From an uncultured Eubacteriaceae bacterium (lineage in GTDB: Bacteria > Bacillota > Clostridia > Eubacteriales > Eubacteriaceae), in assembly GCA_945867155.1 (NCBI GenBank), contig CAMBHL010000004.1:62001-126000 (forward strand): DNA of 64,000 bases. The letters run 5' to 3'. The notes under the pieces are model-generated. The model worked only from the letters and a program-made list of their open reading frames with translations. It made no database searches and was not told where the DNA came from. Below, in pieces: positions 35,079 to 44,364 of this stretch. The translations under genes and the position numbers were made by a program. The first letter of the stretch is position 1. Each line of letters starts with the position of its first letter.

Positions 35079-36704
35079 GTGAGTAAAAAAGCAAGCAGTT
35101 ATTTAAAGGGCGCAACGATTTTAACGGCGGCCGGGTTTCTGTCCCGGCTGCTGGGCCTGTTTTTCAAGGTCCCGCTGTACCGGCTCGTTGGCAGTTTCGG
35201 CAATGGAATCTACGGCAATGTCACGAATATTTACAACATGCTATTAATGGTTTCAACGGTGGGCATCCCGGTCGCCATTTCGAAGATGGTGTCGGAAAGT
35301 TCAGCTGTGGGGGATTACCGCGGCGCCCGGGATGTTTTTAAAGTGTCGACGGCGGCGTTACTCATTCTCGGAACGGTGTCCAGTTTGATTTTGGGCTTTG
35401 GCGCCCACGCCATTATCCGCCTGGCTCACTGGCCGAAGGAAAGTTACGCCGCGATCCTCGCGATCGCACCGGCGCCGTTTATCATTTCGGTATGTTCTGC
35501 TTTTAGAGGATTTTTCCAGGGCTTTCAGATCATGACGCCGACAGCGGTTTCCCAGATCATGGAACAGATCGTCCGCGTGGCCCTTGGCATTTTTCTGTGC
35601 TGGTACTTTATTGCCGGTCCTGTCCGCAATATCGGGAAGAGCGTGGGCGGCGCTGTGTTCGGCGCAACTGCCGGCGGGATTATCGCAGCCCTCTTTCTGG
35701 CTTATGTGTTCTGGGTTTTCATGCGCACGTACCGGAAAAAACTGAACACCACGACTCGCAAGCGCCGCAGACGGTGGCAGAGTATCTTAAAGCGTCTGGT
35801 CATCATCGCCATTCCAGTCACCCTGACTTCTGTGATCGTGGCGCTGTTTGCGACGATCAACTCGTTTATCTATGTGGGCCGTCTCAGCGTGGCGGGCATT
35901 TCAGCCCACACGGCGACGGAAATGTTCGGTGACTTCACCAATGTAGACACCCTGGTCAACGTGCCCCTGGTCATTTCGTCGAATCTCGGCGTCGCGATGG
36001 TTCCGGCCATTTCCGAATCCTTTGCCCTGAAGGAAAGAAAAGTCATGCAGCACAAGATCGATCTGGCGATCCGGATTATCATTTTAGCGGGCCTGCCTTT
36101 CTGCGTCGGCATGTCCGTATTGTCCCAGGCGATTTTCAGACTGCTGTTCCCGGGGTCGAAATATGGCCCGGGCATGCTGCAGGTTTTCGCCTACGCGACC
36201 ATGTTCATGATGCTCTCGAACACCTTCCAGAGCATTCTCCAGTCCATCGACCGATTCCGCGTGCCTCTGATCACCCTGAGCCTCGGCATCATCGTCTTTA
36301 CGGTCACCGGATGGATCACCATGGCCATCCCGGCGATCAATATTTACGGGATGGGGATCGACTATATGCTGACTTTCATTTACCTGACTGTTGCGAACTA
36401 CGCCTGCGTCAAGAAGTTCACCGGGGTGCGCATTCACTGGCGCCAGTCTGTCTTTAAGCCCATTATATCCGCCGCAGTGATGGGGATCGCGACAGGTGCG
36501 GTGTATTTTGGCCTGTACCCCCATATCGGCAATATTCTGTCCATGCTGCTGGCTTTTATCGTCGCCGTTCTGGTGTACAGCTTTATGGTCATTTTCACCG
36601 GCGTTTTGACTGACGAAGAAATGAACGTGATGCCGGGCAAGCGCAAATTGATGTCGGCTTACCGCCAAATTGCCAATTTGAGAGAAAGGGTGTTTAACCG
36701 GTGA
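35079..36704 (+). CDS. SpoVB/MurJ-like lipid-linked oligosaccharide flippase
   Basis: The 541-residue polytopic membrane protein has about 14 hydrophobic spans and the MVF/MATE start KGATILTAAGFLSRLLGLFFKVPL. It belongs to the polysaccharide exporter group that includes SpoVB and YabM-like proteins, which move lipid-linked cell-wall precursors across the membrane. The start is GTG 35079 with GAGGAACA upstream. It overlaps mazG by four bases. The same gene order (flippase-mazG) occurs in Bacillus. Whether it is the main lipid II flippase here cannot be decided from sequence. Confidence 0.88.
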   Translation: MSKKASSYLKGATILTAAGFLSRLLGLFFKVPLYRLVGSFGNGIYGNVTNIYNMLLMVSTVGIPVAISKMVSESSAVGDYRGARDVFKVSTAALLILGTVSSLILGFGAHAIIRLAHWPKESYAAILAIAPAPFIISVCSAFRGFFQGFQIMTPTAVSQIMEQIVRVALGIFLCWYFIAGPVRNIGKSVGGAVFGATAGGIIAALFLAYVFWVFMRTYRKKLNTTTRKRRRRWQSILKRLVIIAIPVTLTSVIVALFATINSFIYVGRLSVAGISAHTATEMFGDFTNVDTLVNVPLVISSNLGVAMVPAISESFALKERKVMQHKIDLAIRIIILAGLPFCVGMSVLSQAIFRLLFPGSKYGPGMLQVFAYATMFMMLSNTFQSILQSIDRFRVPLITLSLGIIVFTVTGWITMAIPAINIYGMGIDYMLTFIYLTVANYACVKKFTGVRIHWRQSVFKPIISAAVMGIATGAVYFGLYPHIGNILSMLLAFIVAVLVYSFMVIFTGVLTDEEMNVMPGKRKLMSAYRQIANLRERVFNR

Positions 36705-37420
36705 GCAATCCAAAAGCCTGTTTAAAGATGGACCCCCGCAGCTTTCAGACGCTGCTTTCGGTGATGGCGGCGCTGCGTGCGCCGGAGGGATGCCCGTGGG
36801 ACAAAAAGCAGACCCACACATCCCTCAAACGCTATCTCCTCGAAGAAACCTACGAAGTGATCGACGCCATCGATCAGGATGACCGGGAAAATCTCGTCGA
36901 AGAGTTAGGGGATCTCCTGTTTCAGATTGTCTTTCACGCCCAGATTGGGGAAGAAGACGGGGCCTTTTCCATGGGCGATATTGTGGAAGGCATCACCACG
37001 AAAATGATTGCCCGCCATCCCCATGTTTTCGGGGATGTTCCGCCGGAAGAGGTGGACTGGGAAGCCTTAAAGCAAAAAGAAAAGCACACCCGCACCCTGT
37101 CCGACGAGCTTAACCGCATTCCCGAGGCCTTTCCGGCACTGATGCGGACGGAAAAGATTTTAAAAAAATCGGCGAAAAGCGGCCGCTGGACGCGAACACC
37201 ATCAGAAGATCTCAAAAAAATGAAGGAAGCCTGCGGGGTTTTTGAAACCTCTGAAGAAAATGGCAGCGGCAGTCAAAAAGAAAAAGCCGTCTGCGAGATG
37301 CTGGTGGCAGCTGTCGATTTGGCTCGGTCAAACGGGTTTCAGCCCGAGCTTTTGCTCAAAACCTGGGGAGATCATTGGATTGAAGACACAAAAGGGCCTG
37401 AAAATCGGGAAAAGCATTAA
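36701..37420 (+). CDS. mazG: Nucleoside triphosphate pyrophosphohydrolase MazG
   Basis: MazG hydrolyses aberrant nucleoside triphosphates to monophosphates. The 239-residue protein has the MazG core LRAPEGCPWDKKQTHTSLKRYL, followed by the EEExxE-type metal site (LLEETYEVIDAID, EELGDLLFQIVFHA) and RHPHVFGD. A shorter second MazG repeat follows (KILKKSAKSGRW...). The GTG start overlaps the flippase stop codon (GTGA). Length is slightly under the usual ~260. Confidence 0.93.
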   Translation: MSNPKACLKMDPRSFQTLLSVMAALRAPEGCPWDKKQTHTSLKRYLLEETYEVIDAIDQDDRENLVEELGDLLFQIVFHAQIGEEDGAFSMGDIVEGITTKMIARHPHVFGDVPPEEVDWEALKQKEKHTRTLSDELNRIPEAFPALMRTEKILKKSAKSGRWTRTPSEDLKKMKEACGVFETSEENGSGSQKEKAVCEMLVAAVDLARSNGFQPELLLKTWGDHWIEDTKGPENREKH

Positions 37421-37448
37421 AATTTCTTTAATTCCTAAGAGAAATCCC

Positions 37449-37478
37449 TTGTCATTTATGGGGGAACGCGCGTATAAT
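37449..37478 (+). promoter_or_regulatory. Promoter of hup
   Basis: TTGTCA (37449-37454), an 18-base spacer and TATAAT (37473-37478) lie just upstream of the HU gene. Confidence 0.75.
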
Positions 37479-37519
37479 AGTAAAGAAATATTTGAAATAG
37501 AAATCCATGGAGGGACTCA

Positions 37520-37792
37520 ATGAATAAAACACAGTTAGTTGCATCAATTTCAGAAAAATCAGGTTTAACCAAAAAAGAATCTGAAAAAGCTTTGGCAGCT
37601 TTCACCGAAAGCATTGTAGAAGCACTGCAGCAGGGTGACAAAGTTTCTTTGGTTGGTTTCGGCACCTTTGATGTCCGCCACCGCGCAGCAAGAAAGGGCC
37701 TCAATCCGAGAACAAAGGAACCTATCGAAATTAAGGCCTCGAATGCACCGGCCTTCAAGGCAGGAAAAGCATTTAAAGATGCATTGAACTAG
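37520..37792 (+). CDS. hup: HU-family DNA-binding protein
   Basis: The 90-residue basic protein is a standard HU: MNKTQLVASISEKSGLTKKE, the VSLVGFGTFDVRHRAARKG arm and NPRTKEPIEIKASNAPAFKAGKAFKDAL. HU compacts and bends the chromosome. It has its own promoter, a GGAGGGA ribosome binding site and its own terminator, so it is probably expressed strongly and independently within this block. Confidence 0.97.
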   Translation: MNKTQLVASISEKSGLTKKESEKALAAFTESIVEALQQGDKVSLVGFGTFDVRHRAARKGLNPRTKEPIEIKASNAPAFKAGKAFKDALN

Positions 37793-37800
37793 TGAATATC

Positions 37801-37831
37801 AAAAGCCGGAATCTTCCGGCTTTTATTTTTT
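37801..37831 (+). terminator. Terminator after hup
   Basis: AAAAGCCGGA / TCCGGCTTTT forms a 10-bp stem with an ATCT loop. ATTTTTT follows. Confidence 0.85.
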
Positions 37832-37841
37832 AGGAGGGAAA

Positions 37842-38087
37842 ATGAGAATTGATAAGTTTTTAAAAAATTCACGGCTGATCAAGCGCCGGACCGTAAGCAA
37901 GGCCGCGTGCGACAGCGGGCGCATCAGCGTCAACGGTCAGGTGGCCAAAGCGGGCACCCAGATCAAAGCGGGAGATATCATCGCCATGACCATGGGCGGC
38001 ACGGTGCAGAAAGTCAAGGTGCTTCAGACGCCGGAACATGTCCGCAAAGACGAAGCCGAAAACTTGTATGCCGTCATCGAAGGCTAA
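37842..38087 (+). CDS. rqcP: S4-domain RNA-binding protein RqcP (YabO)
   Basis: The 81-residue protein is almost entirely an S4 domain (MRIDKFLKNSRLIKRRTVSKAAC, GRISVNGQVAKAGTQIKAGD). In Bacillus RqcP (YabO), at the same position downstream of mazG, helps RqcH add alanine tails to nascent chains on stalled 50S subunits. TAGGAGGGA precedes the ATG. Hsp15 is the Gram-negative relative. The function is assigned by family and gene order. Confidence 0.9.
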   Translation: MRIDKFLKNSRLIKRRTVSKAACDSGRISVNGQVAKAGTQIKAGDIIAMTMGGTVQKVKVLQTPEHVRKDEAENLYAVIEG

Positions 38088-38088
38088 C

Positions 38089-38517
38089 ATGGCTAGGAAG
38101 CATCGAAAAAAGAGAAAAAGGCGCATTTCTCCGGCAGACTGGATCGCGAAAAACGGCATCCGCCTGATTGTGATCGTCGCGCTGGTTGCCGTCATCGCCG
38201 CGCTGTGCGGCACGAAAATCGCGAAGATCGTTCAGCTGGAAACACAGAAAAGAACGCTGGAAGAACAGCTGGTGTCGGAGCACAAGCGGTCTGAACGCCT
38301 TGACAACGAATTAAAATCCATTAAGTCCCGGCATTATATCGAATACATTGCCCATAAAAATTTGGGGCTGGTCTACCCCAATGAGCAGATTGTCATCGAG
38401 GTCAAGAGCCAGAAAGAAGCGAAGCAGAAAAAGCAGGCGGCCAAAAAACAGGCCAAGACCCTTGAAAAAGAAAAGGCAGCGTCTCAGAGCGAAAGCGTAC
38501 AGGGAGGGGATCAATGA
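38089..38517 (+). CDS. divIC: Septum formation initiator family protein (DivIC/FtsB-like)
   Basis: The 142-residue protein has a strongly basic cytoplasmic start (MARKHRKKRKRR), one membrane span at about residues 22-45 and an extracellular coiled coil (ETQKRTLEEQLVSEHKRSERLDNELKSI), the pattern of DivIC/FtsB. A very Lys/Ala-rich tail follows. The ATG lies one base after the rqcP stop. Gene order matches Bacillus yabO-(yabP-yabQ)-divIC, but yabP and yabQ, which serve spore coat formation, are absent. It overlaps ppx by four bases. Confidence 0.85.
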   Translation: MARKHRKKRKRRISPADWIAKNGIRLIVIVALVAVIAALCGTKIAKIVQLETQKRTLEEQLVSEHKRSERLDNELKSIKSRHYIEYIAHKNLGLVYPNEQIVIEVKSQKEAKQKKQAAKKQAKTLEKEKAASQSESVQGGDQ

Positions 38518-39458
38518 GCACAGCACAAAACAACAGCGAAAAACGCCTCGGCGTCATCGACATTGGGAGCAATTCCATCCGTATGATGCTTTTTGAATGG
38601 GGCGCGGATGGTTTTCAGAACGTCGAAAAATTTTTGCGGACGACCCGGCTGGGGAAGGGCGTCGACGCGTCAGGCCGGCTGTCGGAAGCGTCCATTTCAC
38701 GCAGCTTCGAAGCCCTCGCCGAACTGACGGCGATCGCAAAAAAAGAAGGCGCGGCCGAAGTGTACGCCTTTGCCACCAGTGCGATGCGGGATGCCAAAAA
38801 CGCAGACGCCCTGACCGGCTCGGCGAAAGAAAAACTGGGCCTTGATATTGATATTGTCGACGGCGACACCGAAGCGAAGTACGGCTTCTGCGGCGTATCG
38901 ACCTGCTTTTCGGGGCCGGTTGTGATCGCGGATATCGGCGGCGGCAGCACAGAAATCATCTGCGGCAGCCAAAGCCAGGGTATTGTATGGGACAAGAGCC
39001 TCAACGTCGGCGCCGTTCGGGAAACAGACAAGTACGTGAATAGCGATCCGCCGTCTCCTGATGCTGTTGCCCAAATCGAAGGGGAAGTGAGGGAGCAAGT
39101 TCAGGCGCTTCTGACCGCGCACGGAAAACCTTCCGGTGCGGTGCTCGCCGGCATTGGCGGCACCATCACGACGCTGTCGTCCATCGCCCAGCACCTCGAA
39201 GTTTACGAGCCGGAAAAGATCCACATGAGCCGCCTGACTTATAAAACGGTCTGCGGCATCCAGGAAGACCTGTGCCGAAAGACCAACGCCGGACGCCGGC
39301 AGATTGTCGGCATGGACCCCAAGCGCGCGGACATCATCGTGGCAGGCACCACCATCTTAAAAGCCGTGATGGCAGCGCTGAACCAGCCGCCGGTTACAGT
39401 CTGCGGCCACGACAACCTCGAAGGTTCTGCAGTCTGTCATTATGGATTTTCGAAGTAA
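38514..39458 (+). CDS. ppx: Ppx/GppA family exopolyphosphatase
   Basis: The 314-residue protein has the actin-like ATPase fold motifs GVIDIGSNSIRMMLFEW (phosphate 1), ATSAMRDAKN, VIADIGGGSTEIICG (phosphate 2) and AGIGGTITTLSSIA. It is the short form with only the Ppx/GppA core. It would degrade polyphosphate or pppGpp. The ATG overlaps the divIC stop (ATGA), so it is co-transcribed with the division gene. Confidence 0.92.
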   Translation: MSTAQNNSEKRLGVIDIGSNSIRMMLFEWGADGFQNVEKFLRTTRLGKGVDASGRLSEASISRSFEALAELTAIAKKEGAAEVYAFATSAMRDAKNADALTGSAKEKLGLDIDIVDGDTEAKYGFCGVSTCFSGPVVIADIGGGSTEIICGSQSQGIVWDKSLNVGAVRETDKYVNSDPPSPDAVAQIEGEVREQVQALLTAHGKPSGAVLAGIGGTITTLSSIAQHLEVYEPEKIHMSRLTYKTVCGIQEDLCRKTNAGRRQIVGMDPKRADIIVAGTTILKAVMAALNQPPVTVCGHDNLEGSAVCHYGFSK

Positions 39459-39484
39459 ATGTTAAAAATAAATTAAAAAAAGAG

Positions 39485-39513
39485 TTGACAAGGGCAGGAG
39501 GCTAGACTATAAT
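39485..39513 (+). promoter_or_regulatory. Strong promoter of the tRNA cluster
   Basis: A perfect TTGACA (39485-39490), a 17-base spacer and a perfect TATAAT (39508-39513) lie 36 bases before the first tRNA. This is a full consensus sigma-A promoter, as expected for a stable-RNA operon. Confidence 0.92.
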
Positions 39514-39549
39514 ATCTCTTGTCCTTGAAAAACAGGTGCAGATGTGAAC

Positions 39550-39638
39550 GCCGGAGTGGCGGAACTGGCAGACGCACAGGACTTAAAATCCTGCGATCCT
39601 AACCGATCGTACCGGTTCGATTCCGGTCTCCGGCACCA
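39550..39638 (+). tRNA. tRNA-Leu (anticodon TAA)
   Basis: This 89-base class II tRNA has a long variable arm. The acceptor ends are GCCGGAG / CTCCGGC with encoded ACCA. The anticodon loop CTTAAAA contains TAA, and the T-arm is GGTTCGATTCC. It is first of four tRNAs behind a consensus promoter. Confidence 0.96.
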
Positions 39639-39662
39639 CTTTTTTTCATCGATTATTATCGT

Positions 39663-39739
<77 letters not shown>

Positions 39740-39749
39740 TTTTTTTTAT

Positions 39750-39826
39750 GGCGGCGTAGCTCAGTTGGCTAGAGCATACGGTTCATACCCGTAGTGTCAG
39801 CGGTTCGACCCCGTTCGCCGCTACCA
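39750..39826 (+). tRNA. Elongator tRNA-Met (anticodon CAT)
   Basis: The 77-base tRNA begins GGCGGCG and ends CGCCGCT-ACCA. The loop TTCATAC contains CAT, and a paired acceptor end excludes an initiator. The sequence resembles Firmicute elongator tRNA-Met more than the lysidine-modified tRNA-Ile2, although tilS lies downstream. Confidence 0.88.
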
Positions 39827-39835
39827 TTTAAAAAT

Positions 39836-39910
39836 GGCCCCTTGGTCAAGCGGTTAAGACATCGCCCTTTCACGGCGACTACGGGAGTTCGAATCTCCCA
39901 GGGGTCACCA
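39836..39910 (+). tRNA. tRNA-Glu (anticodon TTC)
   Basis: The 75-base tRNA begins GGCCCCTTGGTCAAG. The anticodon loop CTTTCAC contains TTC, and the gene ends AGGGGTC-ACCA. A terminator follows within 15 bases. Confidence 0.95.
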
Positions 39911-39922
39911 TTTGGTTTATAT

Positions 39923-39950
39923 CCTGAAGTGCTTCACTTCAGGTTTTTTT
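39923..39950 (+). terminator. Terminator of the tRNA operon
   Basis: CCTGAAGTG / CACTTCAGG is a perfect 9-bp stem with a CTT loop. A T7 run follows. Confidence 0.92.
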
Positions 39951-39972
39951 ATTATATGAATTTTTTTAAGAG

Positions 39973-41397
39973 ATGAGCATGAAACCCGAAAATCCATTTG
40001 AATCAAAAGTGAGCGCCTACATCGAAGTCCATGAATTGTTTCGCGCCGCAGACCGCCTCGTCGTCGGCGTGTCCGGCGGAGCGGATTCCATGGGGCTGCT
40101 TTATTATTTAAAGACGCATCATGCCGGGCCCCTCTTGGCGGTGCACGTCCACCACGGCATTCGCGGGGAAGCGGCCGATGCAGATGCCCGCCTTGTGAAA
40201 ACCTACTGCGAACGGGAAGAAATCCTATGTGTGGTTGAACACGTCGATGTGCCGGCTCTGGCCCGAAAAGAAAAACTGAGCCTGGAACTGGCCGGACGCC
40301 AGGCCCGTCAGCGCATTTTCCGCCGGCTGATGCAGCAGCAGGACGGCAGCCATCTGGTTTTAGCCCATCACATGAATGATCAGGCTGAAACCCTGCTCAT
40401 GCGGCTGATCCGCGGCACCGGCATTTCCGGCGCGGCGGGCATCCGGCCGAAAAACGGCAGGACTGTTCGGCCTTTTTTATGTGTCAAGAAAGGTGAAATC
40501 GAAGCCTACTGCAGGGAAAACCGCGTGCCATACCACGTCGACCAGACAAATGATGACCCCCGTTTTACCCGGAACGCCATTCGCCAAGGCATATTGCCTC
40601 AGATGGAAAAAATCAATGGGAGAGCGGTCGATCACCTGGCAGGTTTTGCGGATATTGCCGAGGCCTATCAGAGAGAAATCGACTACTGGCGGGATGAACT
40701 GCTGCCGCGCTGGACAGAAACCGGCGCAGACGGTCGAATTGCCCTGAAATTAGACGAATGGTCCCGTGTTTCGCTTTTGATGCAGGAAGCAATCGTTCGA
40801 AAATGCCTGATCCAGGCCGGCCATTCCATGGTCGATGTGGAAAAGCGCCACGTGGCGGTGATTTTAGATCGGCTTAATGATCAAGATACGACCTGGGATC
40901 TCGACATGCCCCATCAGGTGGAAGTGTCCCGGCGGTACGGCGTGCTGTACTTTAAAAAAATCACCGGGGGTCGCCAATCAAATGCTTATACCGCATTTCC
41001 CGGGGAATATCGGATTAAACCTCGTGTCAGTCAGGAAGAAGTGATCGGCGCGTACCGGATCAAAACCCAGTGGGCCTCTGCGTTTCAAAAAAAGTGCAAT
41101 AAAACTTATTTAATGAATGAAATTTTGATTAATTATGGTAGAATAAAAAAAGATTTATTGTTAAGAGGAAGAAAACCGGGAGATCTCATGATAATCCCCG
41201 GTGTGGGCACCCGTAAGGTCAAAAAATTTTTGATTGATCAAAAAGTCGACCGGGATCTTCGGGCCGCTTTGCCCTTTTTGGCAGACGGCGCCCGCGTCTT
41301 GTGGATTCCGGGAATTTGGAAAGACCGGACCGTCATGGAACCGGGAAGTCCGGAAGATCTCTGGGTTTGGATAAGATTGGAGAAGATTGATGAATAA
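39973..41397 (+). CDS. tilS: tRNA(Ile)-lysidine synthase
   Basis: TilS converts the anticodon C34 of tRNA-Ile(CAU) to lysidine so it reads AUA. The 474-residue protein has the PP-loop VGVSGGADSMGLL (residues 32-42), AVHVHHGIRGEAADADA and LAHHMNDQAETLLMRL. A middle domain and the TilS C-terminal RGRKPGDLMIIPG domain follow. It starts 23 bases after the tRNA terminator and has only a weak ribosome binding site (AGAGATG). It overlaps hpt by eight bases. tilS-hpt-ftsH is a conserved Firmicutes order. Confidence 0.95.
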   Translation: MSMKPENPFESKVSAYIEVHELFRAADRLVVGVSGGADSMGLLYYLKTHHAGPLLAVHVHHGIRGEAADADARLVKTYCEREEILCVVEHVDVPALARKEKLSLELAGRQARQRIFRRLMQQQDGSHLVLAHHMNDQAETLLMRLIRGTGISGAAGIRPKNGRTVRPFLCVKKGEIEAYCRENRVPYHVDQTNDDPRFTRNAIRQGILPQMEKINGRAVDHLAGFADIAEAYQREIDYWRDELLPRWTETGADGRIALKLDEWSRVSLLMQEAIVRKCLIQAGHSMVDVEKRHVAVILDRLNDQDTTWDLDMPHQVEVSRRYGVLYFKKITGGRQSNAYTAFPGEYRIKPRVSQEEVIGAYRIKTQWASAFQKKCNKTYLMNEILINYGRIKKDLLLRGRKPGDLMIIPGVGTRKVKKFLIDQKVDRDLRAALPFLADGARVLWIPGIWKDRTVMEPGSPEDLWVWIRLEKIDE

Positions 41398-41926
41398 CGA
41401 AATTAAAAAAGTTCTGATTTCAGAAGATCAAATCAAAGAAAGAAATAGAGAATTGGGACAGCAGATTACGGCCGATTATCAGGGCAAAGATCTTCTGGCG
41501 GTTTGTATTTTAAGGGGCAGCTACATTTTCTTTTCGGATCTGACCCGGGAAATCGAACTGCCCTTGGAAGTGGCCTTTATGCATGCGGCCAGCTATTTTG
41601 CAGGCACAGAAAGCTCCGGCAAGGTGAACCTGCCGGATCAGAGCATGCTTTCTGTAGCGGGCAAAGACGTGCTCCTCGTCGAAGACATTATCGACTCGGG
41701 CAGAACCCTGGCGGCGCTCAAGGAAACGCTGCTTAAAAAGGGCGTCAACAGCCTTAAAATCGCGACCCTGCTGGACAAACCGGAACGCCGGGTCGTCGAT
41801 GTGGACGTCGATTATTCCGGCTTTACCGTCCCCGACGAATTTGTGGTCGGCTACGGTCTGGATTACAATCAGCGCTACCGGAATTTAAAATACATTGGTG
41901 TATTAAAAGAAGAAATTTATCAATAA
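41390..41926 (+). CDS. hpt: Hypoxanthine phosphoribosyltransferase
   Basis: Hpt salvages hypoxanthine and guanine with PRPP. The 178-residue protein has the PRPP loop VLLVEDIIDSGRTLAAL, the early CILRGSYIFFSDL and the C-terminal DEFVVGYGLDYNQRYRNLKYIGVL. The ATG at 41390 follows TTGGAGA. It lies inside the end of tilS, so translation is coupled, as is typical for this pair. Confidence 0.96.
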   Translation: MNNEIKKVLISEDQIKERNRELGQQITADYQGKDLLAVCILRGSYIFFSDLTREIELPLEVAFMHAASYFAGTESSGKVNLPDQSMLSVAGKDVLLVEDIIDSGRTLAALKETLLKKGVNSLKIATLLDKPERRVVDVDVDYSGFTVPDEFVVGYGLDYNQRYRNLKYIGVLKEEIYQ

Positions 41927-41952
41927 ATTTCGTCAAGGAAAGGAGAAAGTGA

Positions 41953-43905
41953 TTGAAAAAGTATATGCGCATGATCGGCTTTTATCTGCTGGTCCTAGTG
42001 GTCATCATTTTAGCCGTGACTTTCTTGAACCCCATGCGTACGGAAGTCAAACACATGACGTATTCCGATCTGGTCACCGGCCTGAATCAGAACAAAGTCG
42101 CAACCGTTAAAATCAACGGCTCCAAAGCGACGGGTAAGTTAACCAACGGGAAACGCTATGAAACCATCGTACCGGAATATACCATCGATCAGGTGGTCAG
42201 CAACGCGGTGATCAAAAACCCGAAGCTTAAAGTTGAAATTGCTCAGAATCAGAGCTGGCTGGTTTCACTCATTCCGTCTGTGATTCTGGTGGTCATGATG
42301 ATTCTGTTCTTCATCATGCTGACCCAGCAGTCCGGAGGCGGCGGAAAAGTGATGAGCTTTGGCAAGAGCCGCGCGAGAATGCAGTCCCCGAATGACAAAA
42401 AAGTCACCTTTGACGACGTGGCCGGGGCCGATGAAGAAAAAGAAGAGCTGGAAGAAATCGTCGACTTCCTCAAATCCCCGAGAAAATACACCGAAATGGG
42501 CGCCCGGGTGCCCAAAGGGGTGCTCCTTGTGGGCCCTCCAGGAACCGGAAAAACCTTATTGGCCAGAGCCGTTGCAGGCGAAGCTGGAGTGCCGTTTTTC
42601 ATCATTTCGGGTTCTGACTTTGTGGAAATGTTCGTTGGGGTCGGCGCGTCCCGCGTCCGCGATTTATTTGAAACGGCCAAGAAAAATGCACCGTGCATCA
42701 TCTTCATCGATGAAATCGATGCGGTCGGGCGCCACCGCGGTGCAGGCTTAGGCGGCGGACACGACGAACGGGAACAGACCCTGAACCAGCTTTTGGTCGA
42801 AATGGACGGCTTCAGCGCCAACGAAGGCATCATCGTCGTCGCAGCGACCAACCGTCCGGATATTTTGGACCCGGCGCTGCTCCGTCCAGGCCGGTTTGAC
42901 CGTCAGATCACCGTCGGACGGCCGGATGTCAAAGGCCGTGAAGAAATCTTGAAGATTTACCGGCGCAACAAGCCCTTGGATGCAGCTGTCGATTTGAAGG
43001 TGCTCGCGAAGGCGACACCGGGCTTCACCGGGGCAGACCTGGAAAACCTGATGAATGAAGCGGCGCTCCTCGCAGCCCGCAAAAAGATGAACGTCATCAC
43101 CATGACGGAACTTGAAGAAGCGATCAAGCGTGTCATTGCCGGGCCGGAAAAGAAGAGCCGCGTCATCGACAAAGGCGATCAGAAGATCACCGCCTACCAC
43201 GAAGCGGGCCACGCCATCGTGATGCGCTATCTCCACAACGGAGAGGACGTTCACGAAATTTCGATTATTCCGAGAGGGATGGCCGCAGGGTACACCATTT
43301 CCCTGCCGACCGATGACAGCCAGCACATGTCCAAAGGTAAGCTCATGGACAAGATTGCCGGGCTTTTAGGCGGCCGGGCCGCTGAAAAGGTGGCGCTGGA
43401 CGATATCTGCACCGGGGCCTCCAACGACATTGAACGGGCCACGGATATCGCGCGCAAGATGGTCACTGAATGGGGGATGAGCGAACACCTCGGCCCCATG
43501 ACCTTCGGCAACGACAACGGCGGCGAAGTTTTCCTCGGACGGGATCTGGGCAGAACGCGGAACTACAGCGAAGAAGTCGCGTCCGTGATCGACCGGGAAA
43601 TCCGGAACATCGTCGAAAAAGCCTACGAAAAGGCCTGCGTGATTTTAACGAAGAAGTACGATACTTTAGTGGAAGTGGCCGAAACCCTGCTCAAGGTGAA
43701 TACCCTGACCGGCGACGAATTTGCAGAAATTTACGCCCGAAACGGGGAAACGCCGAAAGCGGCGCCTGCCACAGAAGAAGCAAAAGGAACAGAAGAAGGG
43801 ATTCGCCTCGAAGAAGATATCGATCAGCCTCAGCCGGTTCAGACCGATTCCGCGGTGGTCCGCACTGAAGAATCGGATGTTCAAAGTTTAGGCAGTCAGG
43901 ATTAA
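41953..43905 (+). CDS. ftsH: ATP-dependent zinc metalloprotease FtsH
   Basis: FtsH is a membrane-anchored AAA+ protease for quality control. The 650-residue protein has two N-terminal membrane spans (about residues 5-25 and 100-120) around an extracytoplasmic domain, then the AAA module with Walker A GPPGTGKT near 194-201, Walker [17 protein letters not shown] and the second region of homology [20 protein letters not shown]. The zinc site HEAGH is near 416-420. An acidic tail ends it. The start is TTG 41953 with AAAGGAGAAAG upstream; ATG 41965 is less well placed. Confidence 0.96.
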   Translation: MKKYMRMIGFYLLVLVVIILAVTFLNPMRTEVKHMTYSDLVTGLNQNKVATVKINGSKATGKLTNGKRYETIVPEYTIDQVVSNAVIKNPKLKVEIAQNQSWLVSLIPSVILVVMMILFFIMLTQQSGGGGKVMSFGKSRARMQSPNDKKVTFDDVAGADEEKEELEEIVDFLKSPRKYTEMGARVPKGVLLVGPPGTGKTLLARAVAGEAGVPFFIISGSDFVEMFVGVGASRVRDLFETAKKNAPCIIFIDEIDAVGRHRGAGLGGGHDEREQTLNQLLVEMDGFSANEGIIVVAATNRPDILDPALLRPGRFDRQITVGRPDVKGREEILKIYRRNKPLDAAVDLKVLAKATPGFTGADLENLMNEAALLAARKKMNVITMTELEEAIKRVIAGPEKKSRVIDKGDQKITAYHEAGHAIVMRYLHNGEDVHEISIIPRGMAAGYTISLPTDDSQHMSKGKLMDKIAGLLGGRAAEKVALDDICTGASNDIERATDIARKMVTEWGMSEHLGPMTFGNDNGGEVFLGRDLGRTRNYSEEVASVIDREIRNIVEKAYEKACVILTKKYDTLVEVAETLLKVNTLTGDEFAEIYARNGETPKAAPATEEAKGTEEGIRLEEDIDQPQPVQTDSAVVRTEESDVQSLGSQD

Positions 43906-43923
43906 GGAAAAGGGAGGAAAAAA

Positions 43924-44340
43924 GTGTTGGAAGAAAAAAAAGAAAACGGCGGTCTGCGTCCGGGCATGGAAATGAAAAAGGATTTCACGGTCGGCCGTGA
44001 TCAGACGGCGAGAGTGGTCGGCAGCGGCGGCCTCGATGTGCTGGCGACGCCGGTCTTGTCGGGCTGGATTGAAAATGTCGCCTACGAAATGGTGGACTTA
44101 TGGCTTCAAGATGACCAGACCACTGTCGGCGGCAGCATCACCACACAGCACATCGCCCCGACACCGGTAGGCCTTAAAGTGAGAATCAACGTGCGCCTGG
44201 AAAAGATCGAGGGGCGCAAACTGGTCTTCACAACGGAAGCCTGGGATACGGCACAGAAAATTGCGGAAGGCGAACACGTCCGCTTTATTGTGGACAAGCA
44301 GCGCTTTATGGAAAAGGTGGCAAAGAAGAAGGAAGCTTAG
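43924..44340 (+). CDS. FlK-like hotdog thioesterase family protein
   Basis: The 138-residue protein matches the small FlK-type hotdog thioesterases: LSGWIENVAYEMVD provides the helix with the acidic residue, GGSITTQHIAPTPVG the conserved histidine region, and VRFIVDKQRF the end. FlK itself hydrolyses fluoroacetyl-CoA, but most relatives act on unknown acyl-CoAs, so the substrate is not implied. The start is GTG 43924 with GGGAGG upstream. It sits between ftsH and coaX, where Bacilli have no such gene before coaX. Confidence 0.8.
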   Translation: MLEEKKENGGLRPGMEMKKDFTVGRDQTARVVGSGGLDVLATPVLSGWIENVAYEMVDLWLQDDQTTVGGSITTQHIAPTPVGLKVRINVRLEKIEGRKLVFTTEAWDTAQKIAEGEHVRFIVDKQRFMEKVAKKKEA

Positions 44341-44364
44341 ATCTTTCTCCTGAAGTAAAAGAAA

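Noticed and set aside
39740..39830. Second CAT tRNA as tRNA-Ile2 (lysidine) because tilS is adjacent
   Set aside because: Its sequence follows the Firmicute elongator tRNA-Met pattern, so the neighbour alone is not enough.
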